From positions 5,236 through 69,235 of the forward strand of contig JBIOYB010000369.1 in the NCBI GenBank assembly GCA_044869915.1: a stretch of DNA of 64,000 nt. The letters are read 5' to 3'. This document shows positions 17,163 through 29,500 of this stretch, piece by piece (within the stretch, counting starts at the first letter, position 1; each line of letters opens with the position of its first letter). Under the pieces are notes generated by a model. It ran no database searches, was not told where the DNA came from, and was given only the letters and a program-made list of their open reading frames with translations. The stretch comes from Allorhizocola sp044869915 (GTDB lineage Bacteria; Actinomycetota; Actinomycetes; Mycobacteriales; Micromonosporaceae). Both the position numbers and the translations under genes were made by a program.

Positions 17163-17522
17163 GGTACACACCTCATCCTGATGAAAATGACTTACAACTT
17201 CAGCGATCGTTTGGTGCATCATTTTCATACCACGCGGATTTGGGTGCTGGCTATTCGGTCCAATTTGGACGACGGAAAAGTTGTTAAATAGTCCCAAAAA
17301 ACTGGACTAATGCAATCCGTCAAGACCTTCCCAGATAATGGGATGTCGGAGATTGGACTTACGGAGGGTGATACCGCGCTTATGCAGTCCTTAAACGCGA
17401 TCAACATGATCAAGATAGTGAAGATCATTAAGTTGACCCATTGACATGTCTAGACTGCGCTCCGTAACGTTCCGGCTCGCTACGGATCGGCCAACAGATC
17501 GACTACTCAAGGGGTCAGTGCG
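17163..17522. promoter_or_regulatory. 360-bp divergent control region between the lyase and the giant gene
   Basis: Clearly richer in A/T than its neighbours and without a coding frame. It contains an inverted repeat, atgaaaatga (17181-17190) with tcattttcat (17219-17228), 28-bp spacer, inside the lyase leader. A compact palindrome gtccaa-t-ttggac lies at 17258-17270. Further TTGGAC/TGGAC half-sites occur around 17352-17358 and 17302-17306. These look like operators shared by both genes. Nothing here resembles an RNA gene. Confidence 0.6.
17441..17470 (+). promoter_or_regulatory. Candidate sigma-70-type promoter of the giant gene
   Basis: TTGACA at 17441-17446 is followed after 18 bp by TAACGT at 17465-17470. 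The start codon is about 50 bp further on, preceded by AAGGGG (17509-17514), a good Shine-Dalgarno. The -35 is perfect but the -10 is only fair. Confidence 0.4.
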
Positions 17523-20500
17523 ATGAGGGTGCGCCTCATGCTCGCTGCTACGGCAGCGTCAGCGTGTCTCGCTTCCTCCGTCATGCTCTCGATCCCGGCC
17601 TCACCCGCGGTAGCCGCGCCCGAGCAGTCCAAGCCGGCGACGACAACCGTTGATCCACAAACGTTGCGCCCCGAGTTGCTTCGCGGTCTGCTGCTGCTGC
17701 GCGAGTTGCGACTACTGGCCGTGCGCGGGCAAATCGGGCCCATGACGGACAAGTCAGCGGCCGCCGCGGCGAAACTGCCCACGGGTGGCAACGCCAAGAC
17801 GCTCACCAATGTGGAGCTCGAGATCGTCGTCGCGGGAGCGGCGGCAAACTACGTGTGGTTGATCGACCGCGACAAGACCACCGTGGCCGACCTGAAGCCG
17901 TTTGCGCACGAGGCGGTCGCCGCCTTGGTTGCCAGTGGCAAGGCCACGCTCAACGGCCAGGCGCTCGACGCGCTCGTGGCCAGTGTGGTCGTGGCATACT
18001 CGAGTCGCCCAGCAGAGCGCTCCGCGCACAACCAGTTCACGGAGTTCCTGCACGCCGCGTCGGCACCGGTCGACGCGCTCGCGGACGTCTCCGTCACCGA
18101 GGCTCAGCTCGAAGCCGCGGCCGATCAGGCGAAGGCCGATTGGGCCGCGAAGTATCCCGACGAAGACTTCGGTTCGCTCTCGTTCCAGATCGGCGACCTG
18201 GACGGCCTCGAGCTCGCCTCGGCCTCCGGCAACACGATCACCATCGATGGCAACGCCGCCGGCTTCGGCTGGTCGGTGTCCTATTCGGACGGTGACCGGA
18301 TGCATCTGGTCACGGCGATCCGGCACGAGATCGGGCACGTGCTCGGGCTCGGTCACGAGGGCCAGGGGCTCATGTCCGAGACCCTCTCGCCCGGTGCTGT
18401 GAAGCAGGTCCCGGCGCCCGAGCCGCCCGCAGAGGCCGACCCGCCCGCGGACCCACCGGCGACCGACCCTCCAGCCACCGACCCGCCCGCGACGGACCCT
18501 CCAGCCACCGACCCGCCCGCGACGGACCCGCCGGCTAGCGACCCGCCCGCGACAGACCCGCCGGCTAGCGACCCGCCGGCGACGGACCCGCCCGCGGCGG
18601 AGCCGGCACAGCCGCAGCCGCAGGTCTTCTACGTGAACATGACCGGCGCGCAGAACGTGTCCTACCTGGGCCCGACCACGATCCACGGCATCAACGTCCC
18701 CGCGTTCACCGCGCCCGCCCACCTTCAGGGCAGCGAGGCGGCGATCGGCGCGGCACTGATCAATGTGCTCAACCAGGCCTTCGCCGGACGCAACGTCATC
18801 TTCACGCTGCAGCTCCCGGCGGCGGGTTCCGAATACTCGACCATCTTCGTCGGCGGGATGAGCAACGCCTTCCCCGGCGGCGCGGGAGCGCTGTGGGGCG
18901 TGTCCGAAGCGGTCGACACCGGCAACCTCAACCGCAACGACAAGGCCTTCGTGTTCAGCGGCAGCACGCCGCAGGTCGCCAAGACCGTCGCGACATACGC
19001 CGCCGATCTCGCGCGGTTCGTCGCGCACGAGGCCGGTCACCTTCTCGGACTCGAGCACGGTCACGGCGCCGACCACGAGGTCAGCGGCGCGCTCCACGAG
19101 GTCGCCTGGAAGCCATACACCCACGTCGAGATCGCCAAGGACGTCCGGCAGGACATCCTGGCCGACGGCAAGCTGACCATCAACGGTCACGCCTACACCG
19201 TCCACCCGACGCTGGCCTTCGCGATCGAGCACCACCCGTCCTACTTCTACGCCGGCGCGGTGGGCCCGGACGGCTTCCCCGATCTGGTGATGGGGCAGAG
19301 CCAGGTCCACCCGATCGACACCGGCACGTGGCTCGCACGGGTCATGGACATGGCATGGCAGGCGCAGAGCGACGGATCGTTCTCCAATGTGGAGCGGCTG
19401 CAGCTGCTCGCGTGGGCCTACGGCTACGCCGTCCACGCCGCCGGCGACTTCTGGGCGCACACTCTGGTCAACGAGTTCACCGAGGGCGTCTTCCCGGGCG
19501 TCGGCGAGCTCACCAGCGACGAGCGGGATCTGGCCAACGCCATCCGGCACTTCATGATCGAGGGTTACCTCGGCGACGCGACGCCCGGCTTCGACAACAA
19601 CCCCGACCGGACTCTGCTGCCCGACGGCGACGTGAGCGACGACTCCACCGCGGCGATCGAATTCGCGGCGCCCATGCGCTTCATCTACGAGACGTTGATC
19701 AAGCCGTTCCCGGGCGACCCGACCGCCGAGGCGAGCACGCCCGTCACGACGATCAGCGCGAGCGGGCACACCTTCATCCGCACGGTGGGCAGCTTCCTGG
19801 CCGACGGCTTCCGGGTTTACCCGACCGGTCCGGGTCAGGTCTTCCAGGCGTTCGGCTTCACCAACGCGGCAAACAAGGGCTGGTTCCACGTCGTCAGCGT
19901 CACCGATCTCGTGCTGACCGTCGCCGAGACGCTCGTCACCGAGACCGGGACGGGCGATGAGTGGCTGGCGATGCAGGGCAGCCGCGGCATCATCATCGAC
20001 AGCGCCGTGGTCATGCAGCGCCAGGTCGACTCGGCTCGCGCCCTGGCCAACGCCGGCAAGCCCGCGCTTACCCAGAGCTTCCAGCAGATCGCGCTCGCCG
20101 TGATCACCTTGCTGACCGACGGCAACCCGTCGACCAACCCGACGGCGACGCAGATCGACAACCTCTTCCGCGCCTACCTCGACGAGTGGAGCGGGTCGAT
20201 CGGCAACGCGTTCCGGCGCTGGGGCGAGCTCGGCTTGGCCACCACAAAGGCGATGTTCGACCCGGGCACGCGCAGGCACTGGCAAAACCAGGTCGGCGAA
20301 AACCACGGTGCCGACGTCGATCCGTCCCGCGCGGACGCCGAAGACCTCAGCATCATGGACGTCTTCCTGCTGGAGCTCGACGACCCCAACCACGACGGGC
20401 TGAAGAACGACTCCTTCATCACCAACGTCCTGCTGCCGATGTTCGGCGTGCCGGCGGTGCTCGGGGATCTGCAGGAGGTGCTCGGCGCCTTCGCTGAGCT

Positions 20501-23500
20501 GATCGACGACGTGATCGTCGGCCCGGCCCGGCTCGCGCTCAACCCGCTGTTCGAGTCCCTCGACGAGCTCAAGCAGATCCCCAGGGAATTCGTCAAGAAG
20601 CTCATCGAGCAGCGATTCGGCATCCCCTTCGACCTGTTCGAGCAACTCGTCGGCCTGGCCAACAAGATGGACCTGGCGACCGTGACGGTCGGCAACACCG
20701 TGATTCCGATCTTCAAGCGCGGCGACCACGCCAAGGTCGATGCGTACATGGGGATCCAGGGCCAGGCGCACTCGGCGCCGATGGACCCGTCACTGGTGAA
20801 CCGGCCGGGCATGACCTTCTACTCCGGTGCCGTGCAGCAGCTCGACGACAACGTCGAGTTCAACAAGGCCCTGTTCGCGCCCTACCGCAACTCGGTCGTG
20901 CTCACCAAGATGCTGCTGCTGCACGAGGTCAACATCCCGGGCGTGACCAGCACGACGAGCCTTGGCCAGCTGAGCAAGCTCGTCAACGACTCGCTCGCCG
21001 ATCTGGGACAGCCCACCGGATACGACTTCTCCAAGCTGCACCTGGTCGGCAACCACGGCGGCAACGTGATGACCGCGACCCTGCCGCTGGGCGCGGGCGC
21101 GACCACGAGCCAGATCCGCGTCTTCGGGATGTTCTTCGACAACATCACGACGCTGATGACCCGGCCGACGGACAGCCTGCCGTGGCTGCGCAGCATCGAC
21201 GGCGACAAGGTGTGGCGGTCCAACACCCACACCACAACGACGATTCTGTACCGGGTGAGCCAGCCCTACGCCGACAACGCGCAGTTCGCGTGGACGCAGA
21301 CGGGCCTCGCCGCCGGACAATACGTGATCCAGGCGAGCTGGCTGGCCAACGTGACCCAGCGCTTCGAGGACCCGTTCTGCGCACCGGGCGACCAGGCCTG
21401 CCGCGACGCCTTCGACGCGAAGATCCACGAACTGGATCTGCAGCCATCCGAGAACGCCATCTACGACATCTTCGACGGCACGACGCTCATCGGCTCGTTC
21501 GTGGTGAACCAGCGGACCTTCAACGCCCAGTTCGTCGACCCCACCGATCGCGTCTCCTTCGACACGCTCGGCACCGTCGTGATCTCCAGCGGCACGCTGC
21601 GAGTGGTGCTGCGCAAGGGAACCCTGGGCTCGGACCCGGAGACCATCGCGCGGCGCAGGCTGCAGAGCCTGATCGCTGGCCCGCTGCGCCTCGTGTCGGC
21701 GTCGGGTGCGGCAAGCCGGCTGCAGCTCACGCGCAACCCCAGCACGCTCGCGGTCATCCCGGTGGCGGGCCAGACCTTCACCGAGACCGGCACGCTGGTC
21801 ACCGGTTACGAGGACCCGGCACAGGTGTGGAACGACCTGGTCTACTCGACGGGCAACGGCAACTTCACCTTCTGGGAGAGCGCCATCCTGCGGCCGGTCT
21901 TCCGGGCACTGTTCCGCGACTGGCAAAACGGCGCGCTGCAGTTCCCCGACCTCGGTGACCCGACGTCGCCCGACCCCAACGCCGTTGGCCCGATCCCGCT
22001 GGGCGGGACGACCGGCCCCTACGGCTCGCCGTTCGAGCAGACCGCTCCCGTGACCCCGGCCGCGCCGCAGGTCATCTCCGGCAACGTCGTGATCACGGTC
22101 ACGAGTGGCGACTTCACCACCGACGGCATGATCGGCGACCCGCTGACCGGTCTGGACACGCTGGTGCTCAACGTGGCGGGCAACGTGTTCATCAACGGCA
22201 ACATCGGTGGCGGCGGGCTGTTCAGCATCATCATCAACGCCGGTGGCATGATCGTGATCGCCCCGGGCGTCATCATCCACACGCGACAGTTGGGCACGGG
22301 CAACCCGCGCGACGGGCCGTCCATCGGGGACTCGGGTGACATCACCCTCAATGGCGCCGCCATCGTCATCGGCGCCGGAGCAGCGGTCCTGGCCCACGCG
22401 ACGAATGGCTTCGCCTCCGGAGACGTGCGACTGCGCGCGGAGAAGGTCCAAAGCATCACCTGGTTTGCCGGTGTCATCGGGTTCACGAACCCGTTCGACG
22501 GCGCCGCCGTCGCACTCGGAGCCGGCACAGCGGTGTCCGGTCGCGACATCGTCATCACCAGTCACGCCTCGAATTCGATGACCGCGGACGAAAATGTGCT
22601 CTCGCCGGCCGACTTCGGGCTTTTCGAAGAGCTTGCTCAGGTCGTACAGACCTTCCTCGCGCAATTCCAGGGTCAGGCCATCGCACTGCTGGCGACCGCG
22701 CGGGCGTCCATCAGCGTCGGCAGCGGCAGCATCCTCTCGGCCGACCGCGACATCCTGATCAGCGCCCTGGCCGAGGCCGACATCACGCTTCGCACCATCG
22801 GCAGGCATTACGGCCTGACCCTCGCCCGCTCGGCGCCCGTCGCGACAGTGGGGATCGGCGACGGCGCGATGCTCACCGCGGGCCGCCTGGTCGATCTGGC
22901 CGCGCGGACGGTCAACGACCTCGAGGTCGTCACGATCGTGCCGGCCGGCGGCGACGTGGCCGGGCTGTCGGTGGCGATGGGCGTGGCCCGCGGGCGCTCC
23001 GAGGTCCTGGTGCAGGGCGGATCGGCGATCACGGCGCAGACGGTGAACGTCACCGCCGAGAACACCAACTCCTACGTGACGCTGGCGGGCAACCTCACGG
23101 GCGCCTTCGGAGCCGGTGCCGCGCTGGGCTTCTACCAGTCGACCGCGACCGCGATCGTGAGCGGGTTCGTCACCGCGACGAGCCTGACCGTCCTGGCCCG
23201 CAGCCGTAACCTGGTGGACCAGACGCGATCCTTCGCCATCGTGCAGATCCCGGTCGCGCCGAGCGCACTGCTGACCGCGCTGAGCAACTTCCTTCGCGGG
23301 ATCAACCTGTCGGTGGGCAACGCCAACCTGCCGAGGGTGACCGTCGGTGCGGCGATCACCCTGGCGGAGAGCGAAAACCGGGCGATCGCGCTCATCGGCG
23401 ACGGCGCACGGCTGATCCTGGGCAGCCTGCTCGTGCGGGCCCTGGCCGAGGAGCACTTCCAGTCCAGCGCGGTCTCGCTCGCGGCCAGCGGCGCCACCGG

Positions 23501-26500
23501 CGTGGCCGCGGCGCTCAACTGGTCGCGGGTCGCCAACCAGGCCAGCGCGTTCATCGCGCACAACGCGATCGTGGATGTGTCGCACCGCATCGAGATTTCC
23601 GCGAAGGCCGACGTGCTCAGCGCGGGGCCGGTGTTTGACCCCACGGGCCCGGTGGCCACGGCGCTGCTGCCCCTGCTGAGCATGCTGGCGACGATGCCGT
23701 TCGACACGTTCGCGCACTCGGCCGCCGCCGGGCCGAACGCGGCGATCTCCGGCGCCGTCAACTACTTCGACGTCTACAACATGGCCGCCGCCGGTGTGGC
23801 TCCGGGCGCGTGGCTCAACCAGTTGCTGCCTTCCGCGGCCGATCAGGATGTGGTCATCGACTCGGTGGCGACGGTGGAGGCGATCCACCTGACCGGCACC
23901 CGCACGCCGCTGTCGAACTCGGCGGCGAGCGTCGGCGGCAACGTCAGCGTGGTGTTCATCGACAACTACGCCAGGTCCTATGCGGACGATCGGGTGCTGC
24001 TGACCGTGGCCCGCGACCTGACCCTGCACAGCCTGACCGTCACCCGCGTGCTCGCGATCGTCGTCGAAGGCGGTGCCGCGACCGACGTGGCCGTCGACGG
24101 AGCGTTCAGCTTCGTGACGATCGGGCACGAGTCGCTGTCCGGCATCGAGGACCGGGCGACCGTCCGGGCCGGGCGCAACATCCTCCTGCACGCCGACAAC
24201 GCGACCCGCTCGGTCAACATCGCCGGGGCGCGTGCCGTGGCGCAGAGCGTCGGGGTGGGCGTCGCGGTAGCGCTCACGATCCTGGCCCGGCCGCGGGCGC
24301 TCGCCGACCGGGTGGAGCTCGGCACCGACGACCGGCCGATCGGCGGCAGCAGCGTCAACGCGGTGATCGGCAACGTCACCGAGGCGATGGGCGCGATCGG
24401 CACGGGTGGCGTGATCGGCTCGGTCAACGCGGGCGGCACGCTCACCCTGCGTGCCACCAATGACACCAATGGCCCAGTGGCCAACAAGTTCTGGACCCTT
24501 GCCACCGCGGGCGCTGCGGGCACCGGCACTCCCGGCAGCGGCGCACCGGCCTCCGACCCGTTCCACGGCTTGGACTCCGGCCTCGGCTTCTCCGGCGACG
24601 TCGCGATGAACATCGTGCACCGCCGCACTGAGGCGGCCATCCGCGACGTCGGGACGGTCACCACGCTCGTGCTCCTGCTCGACGCGTCCGACTCGCCGGT
24701 GCTCGTCGGTGCCGCCGGGACCTCGGTGGCGGGCAACAACCTTGGCATCGGCGGCGCCTTCGTCGGCAACACGCTCACGGCGCGGACCAAGGCGTACACG
24801 CAGGACACCACGCTCAACGTGCCGAGCGTCTCGGTGCTGGCCAACACGGCCGCGACGATCCTGTCCTTCGCCGACGGCGGCAGCGGCACCGCGCAGGGCG
24901 GAAGCGTTGCCGGGTCGGCGATCCTGGTCACCACCGACGACCTGGCCCTGGCCGCCCTCGGCGACCGCACCCGTGCGCTGAGCCTGGTCGGCACGACGCT
25001 CGTGCGGGCACGCTCCACAGTGGACGCCACGTCCGAGGCGGGCGCGTTCTCCTTCACCGTCAACGGCATCCTGGCGCTGGGCGCGGCCCTGGGCCGGCAC
25101 AACATCGGCAATGCCGCGCACGCGTTCGTGGGCCAGAACGCCTTCCTCACCGTGGCCGGCGACCTGCAGCTGTCGGCGTCCACCAGCGAGCGGATCCGGT
25201 CGCACGTCGCCTCGCTGGCCGAGGCGCTGCGGCCGGGCGAGCCGATCCGGGTGTACCAGAACCGTGGCCCACCGAACCAGTTCCCCAACGGCACCAGCGT
25301 CGGCACCCCGCGCCTGGTCACCTCGGTCGCGCTCGGCGACCTCGACGGTGACGGCGATCTCGACCTCGTGACCGGCAACTTCGGCCAGTTCAACCGGGTT
25401 TACCTCAACGACGGCACCGGGGCCTTCGACTCCGGTGAGGACATCGGCACCGATCTGCTGCTCTTCCTCGCGGCCCTGCGGGCGCCCACCGCGCAGCAGG
25501 TGCTCAACTCGCAGGTCCCCGACTTCACCACCGCCATCGCACTGTCCGACGTGGACGGCGACGGCGACCTGGACGTGGTGGCGGCCAACTACCTGCAGCC
25601 CGGCCGGGTGTACCTGAACAACGGCAAGGGCAAGTTCTTCGCCGGCATCGACTTCACCGAAGCGGGTCTGCTCGCCAGCGATGTGGCGCTGGGCGATCTC
25701 GACGGCGACGGCCGCCCCGACGCGGTGGTCACCACGCTCGGCCAGGGCAACCGGCTCTATCGCAACATCGGCGGCGGCTCCTTCGCGGCGGCGCAGATGC
25801 TGCGCTCGCAGGCCCACCCCACCGCGCAGGAGAACGACTTCTCCACCTCGGTCGCGCTGGGCGACATGGACCGCGACGGCGACCTCGACATCATCGTCGG
25901 CAACGTCGGCCTCGACCTGTCGTGGCTGGTAGACCGGGCGCTGATCGGCATCGAGGACCTCGTCGAGGACGCCATCGTCTTCATCGGCGACCTGATCCAG
26001 CGCGGTCTGGTCAGCCTCATCGATCTCGTCGAGAGTGGCCTGCTGAACCTGCTCGACTTCCTCGGCGCCCGCGAGGTGTCCATCGCCGATCTGGTCAACA
26101 GCGGCCTGACCAACCTGCAGGAGCTTGTGCGCCGGGGCCTGCTCGGGCTGCCCGACTTCGTCGACCGGCCCATCTCCCGGGCGGATCTGATCTCCTCCGG
26201 CCTGGTCACCGCCGAGCAGCTCGACTCGGTCTTCGGCCCCGGGGTCGACCCGTCCATCACCGCGCTGGTGAACTCGGGCCTCGTGCTGCTGCGGCAGCTG
26301 GTGCTCGACCAGCTGGTGCGCCTGGAGGATCTGGCACCGGGCAGCACCACGATCCCACTCGGTGATCTGGTCAACTCGGGCGCGGTCACCCTGCGCGACC
26401 TCGTCCGCGAGGGCATCACGGATCTGCAGGACCTCGTGCGCGACCGGCTCGACGTGCGGCGCCTGATCGATTCGGGCCTGGCCGACCTCGGCGACCTCAT

Positions 26501-29500
26501 CAACAACAACCTGATCCCGCGCGATCAGATCGACCTGTCCAACCTGAGCCTGGACGACCTGCGCGACGCCTTGCGTGTGGGTGCGGCGAGCCGCGTCTAT
26601 GTCAACGGTGGCGGAGCCGCGCCGCTCGCCATGCGCTTCACCAACCGCGTGGACATCACGACGGCGCCGACCCAGGCGATCGCGGTCGGCGACGTGGACC
26701 GCGACGGCGACCTGGACATCGTGTTCGGCAACACGCTTGCCGCGCCCAGGTTTGCCCGCAACACGACGGCGACGCCGGGCGGGCCGATCACCTTCACGGT
26801 GACGTCGGTTGGCAGCGACAACGCGCTCACACAAGCTGTCGCGCTCGGCGACATCGACGGCGACGGCGACCTCGACCTGATCGTCGGCAACCTGGGCACC
26901 GAAAACCGCCTGCACCGCTTCAACAACGGCGCGTTCGGCGCGGGCGAGGACATCACCGGCGACGAGCACTGGACCACCTCGGCCGCGCTGGGCGACCTGG
27001 ACCGCGACGGCGACCAGGACCTCGTGGTCGGCAACGCCAAGCCCAACGTGGGCATCGCCGGCTCGGTCTCCTCGATCGTGACCAACGCCGATGTGCGGGC
27101 CTACATCGCGGCGGGCGCGGTCGTGCTGGTCACGCAGACCATCAGCGTCCTGGCCGACGACCGCACCGACATCGTCAGCACCACCGGCGCGGGCGTGGAC
27201 GGCTCGACGATCAGCATCGGCGCCTCCTTCTCCCACGTGCAGATCGGCCGCAACGTCCAGGCCTACGTGAGCGGCACGACCAACAGCTCCACCCTGACGG
27301 TCCAGGCGACCAGCGGCGACGTCATCTCGTCGCACGCGGTCGGCAAGGTGACCGCCCAGGAACTCGGTCTGGTCGCGTCGGTGGCCTTCACCGAGATCGG
27401 CGGGCTCACCGAGGCGTCCATCCGCGACAGTGCGAACGTCGTCGCCACCAACGTCTTCGTGATCGTCGGCTACACGTCCGACATCTTCGGCCGGGCCGGT
27501 GCGGTGGCGGGCTCGGCCACCGTGAGCCTGGGCGCGGCGGGTGCGATCGTGCTGACGAAGGCGACCCACTACGCCAACATCCGTGGCGGGGCAACCGTCG
27601 TCACCGCGACGGGCAACATCGTGGTCGACGCGCACAGCACCGAGCTCTACCGGTTGCGTGCCGGAGCCGTCGGCGTGGGCACCCTGGGCATCGGCGGATC
27701 GGCGGCCTTCGCCATCACCGGCTCGGTCACGCGCGCCACCATCGAGACCGGCAGCACCACCACCAGCGGCCTGGACGTCACGGTGAGCGCGACTCGGCAG
27801 GCCACAGTCAACACCATCGCCGGTGCCGCGGCGCTCGGTGTGCTCGGCGGCATAGGAATATCGGGGGCGGGCACCTACACGCATGCGGCGCAGACCGACG
27901 CGACCGCGAGCGGGATCGTCAACGCCGGACGGGATCTGCTCGTCCGCGCCACGGCCACCGACTCGATCTTCGCCCTCGCGGCCGGCTTCGGGCTTGGCCT
28001 CGCCGCCGGTGTCGCGGCGTCGGTCGCGCTGGTCGCCACCGCCGCACAGACCCGGGCGCGGATCGACGGCGCCACCATCGTCGCCGGGCGTGACGTGCTC
28101 GTCGGCGCCACCCACCAGGTCGAGGTCGACTCCTTCGCCGGGGTCGCCGCGGCAGGCCTGCTCCTGGGCACGGGCGCGGCCGCGTCGGTCACGATGCTCG
28201 CCGACCGCACCGAGGCGGTCATCGGCGGCAACGCGCACGTCAGGGCGGGCAACCACCTGATGGTGCAGGCGAGTTCGGCCGAGGAGGTCGACGCGTTCGG
28301 CGCCGGTGTCGGCATCGCGCTCCTGCTGACGGTCAACGTTTCCGGCGTGCTCGTGCTCGCCGATCCGGTGACGCTGGCGCACATCGACGCGGCGCTCATC
28401 GAGGTCGACGGCAACGTGATCGTCTCCGCGGTGCGGGTGTCCGAAGTGGACGCCTTCGCCGGTGTGGTCGGCGCGGCCCTGGTCGCCGGGGTCGGCGCCT
28501 CCGGTTCGGTGGTCCGCCACGGCGAGCAGACCGAGGCGTTCCTTGGCGCCGGTGCGGACGTGCGCGCCCGCGGCGTCACCGGGACAAGCATGGTGCGGGT
28601 GGACCGCACCCCCACCGGCTTGCCGCTGAGCCGGCCGATCCGCGGTGTGGCCATCATCGCGCTGTCCTTCAAGGACGTCGCGTCGATCAGCGTGGGCGGA
28701 TCGGCCTCCATCGGCGCGAGCCTCGCGGTCTCGCTCAACCTCACGGTCATCGGCGGCGCGACGCGAGCCTACGTGGCCAACGGCGCCAAGGCCGGACTCT
28801 TCCCGAGCGGTGTGCCGCCGCCGCACGCCGACCAGATCGTGGTCGTCCTCGCCGACGACACCACCGTCATCGCCGGCTTCGCCGGGGCGCTCTCGGCGTC
28901 GATCGCCGCCGGAGTGGGCGCGGGCATCGACGCGCACACCATCGTCAACACCGTCGAAGCGGCGGTCGCGGGCGAGGTGGCCGCGCAACTGGACGTGGAG
29001 ATCCGGGCACTGTCCATTCACGACGTGCTGTCGATCTCCGCCTCCCTGGACATCGCGATCGTCACGGCCGTGGCGGGCGCCGGGGGAGTGCACCTGGTCG
29101 CCCCGACCACCCGGGCCATCGTCACCGCCACCGGCATCGTCACCGCGCTGGGCAGCGTGGTCGTCGTGGCCGACGCCCTGACCGATCTGGACGTGATCGC
29201 GGGCGTGGCAAGCACTTCCACCATCGGAGCCGCCGCGTCGGCGGGCCTGGTGCTGCTGGGCAAGAAGACCGAGGCCCTCGTCAACGGCCGGGTGACCGCG
29301 CTGGGCACCCGCCCCGGGATCAGCACCAACACCGGGCGCTTCATCGTCACCCACACGGCCGACCTCGCCCACATCCCGGGCATGGCCGGAGCGCTGCTGC
29401 TGACCGTGGTGGGCTTCGTCTTCGAGAACCCGATCCGCGACGCGCTCGAGCAGCTGTTCGACTTCGACGGCGAGCTCGAATTCCTGGACATCACGCCGGT

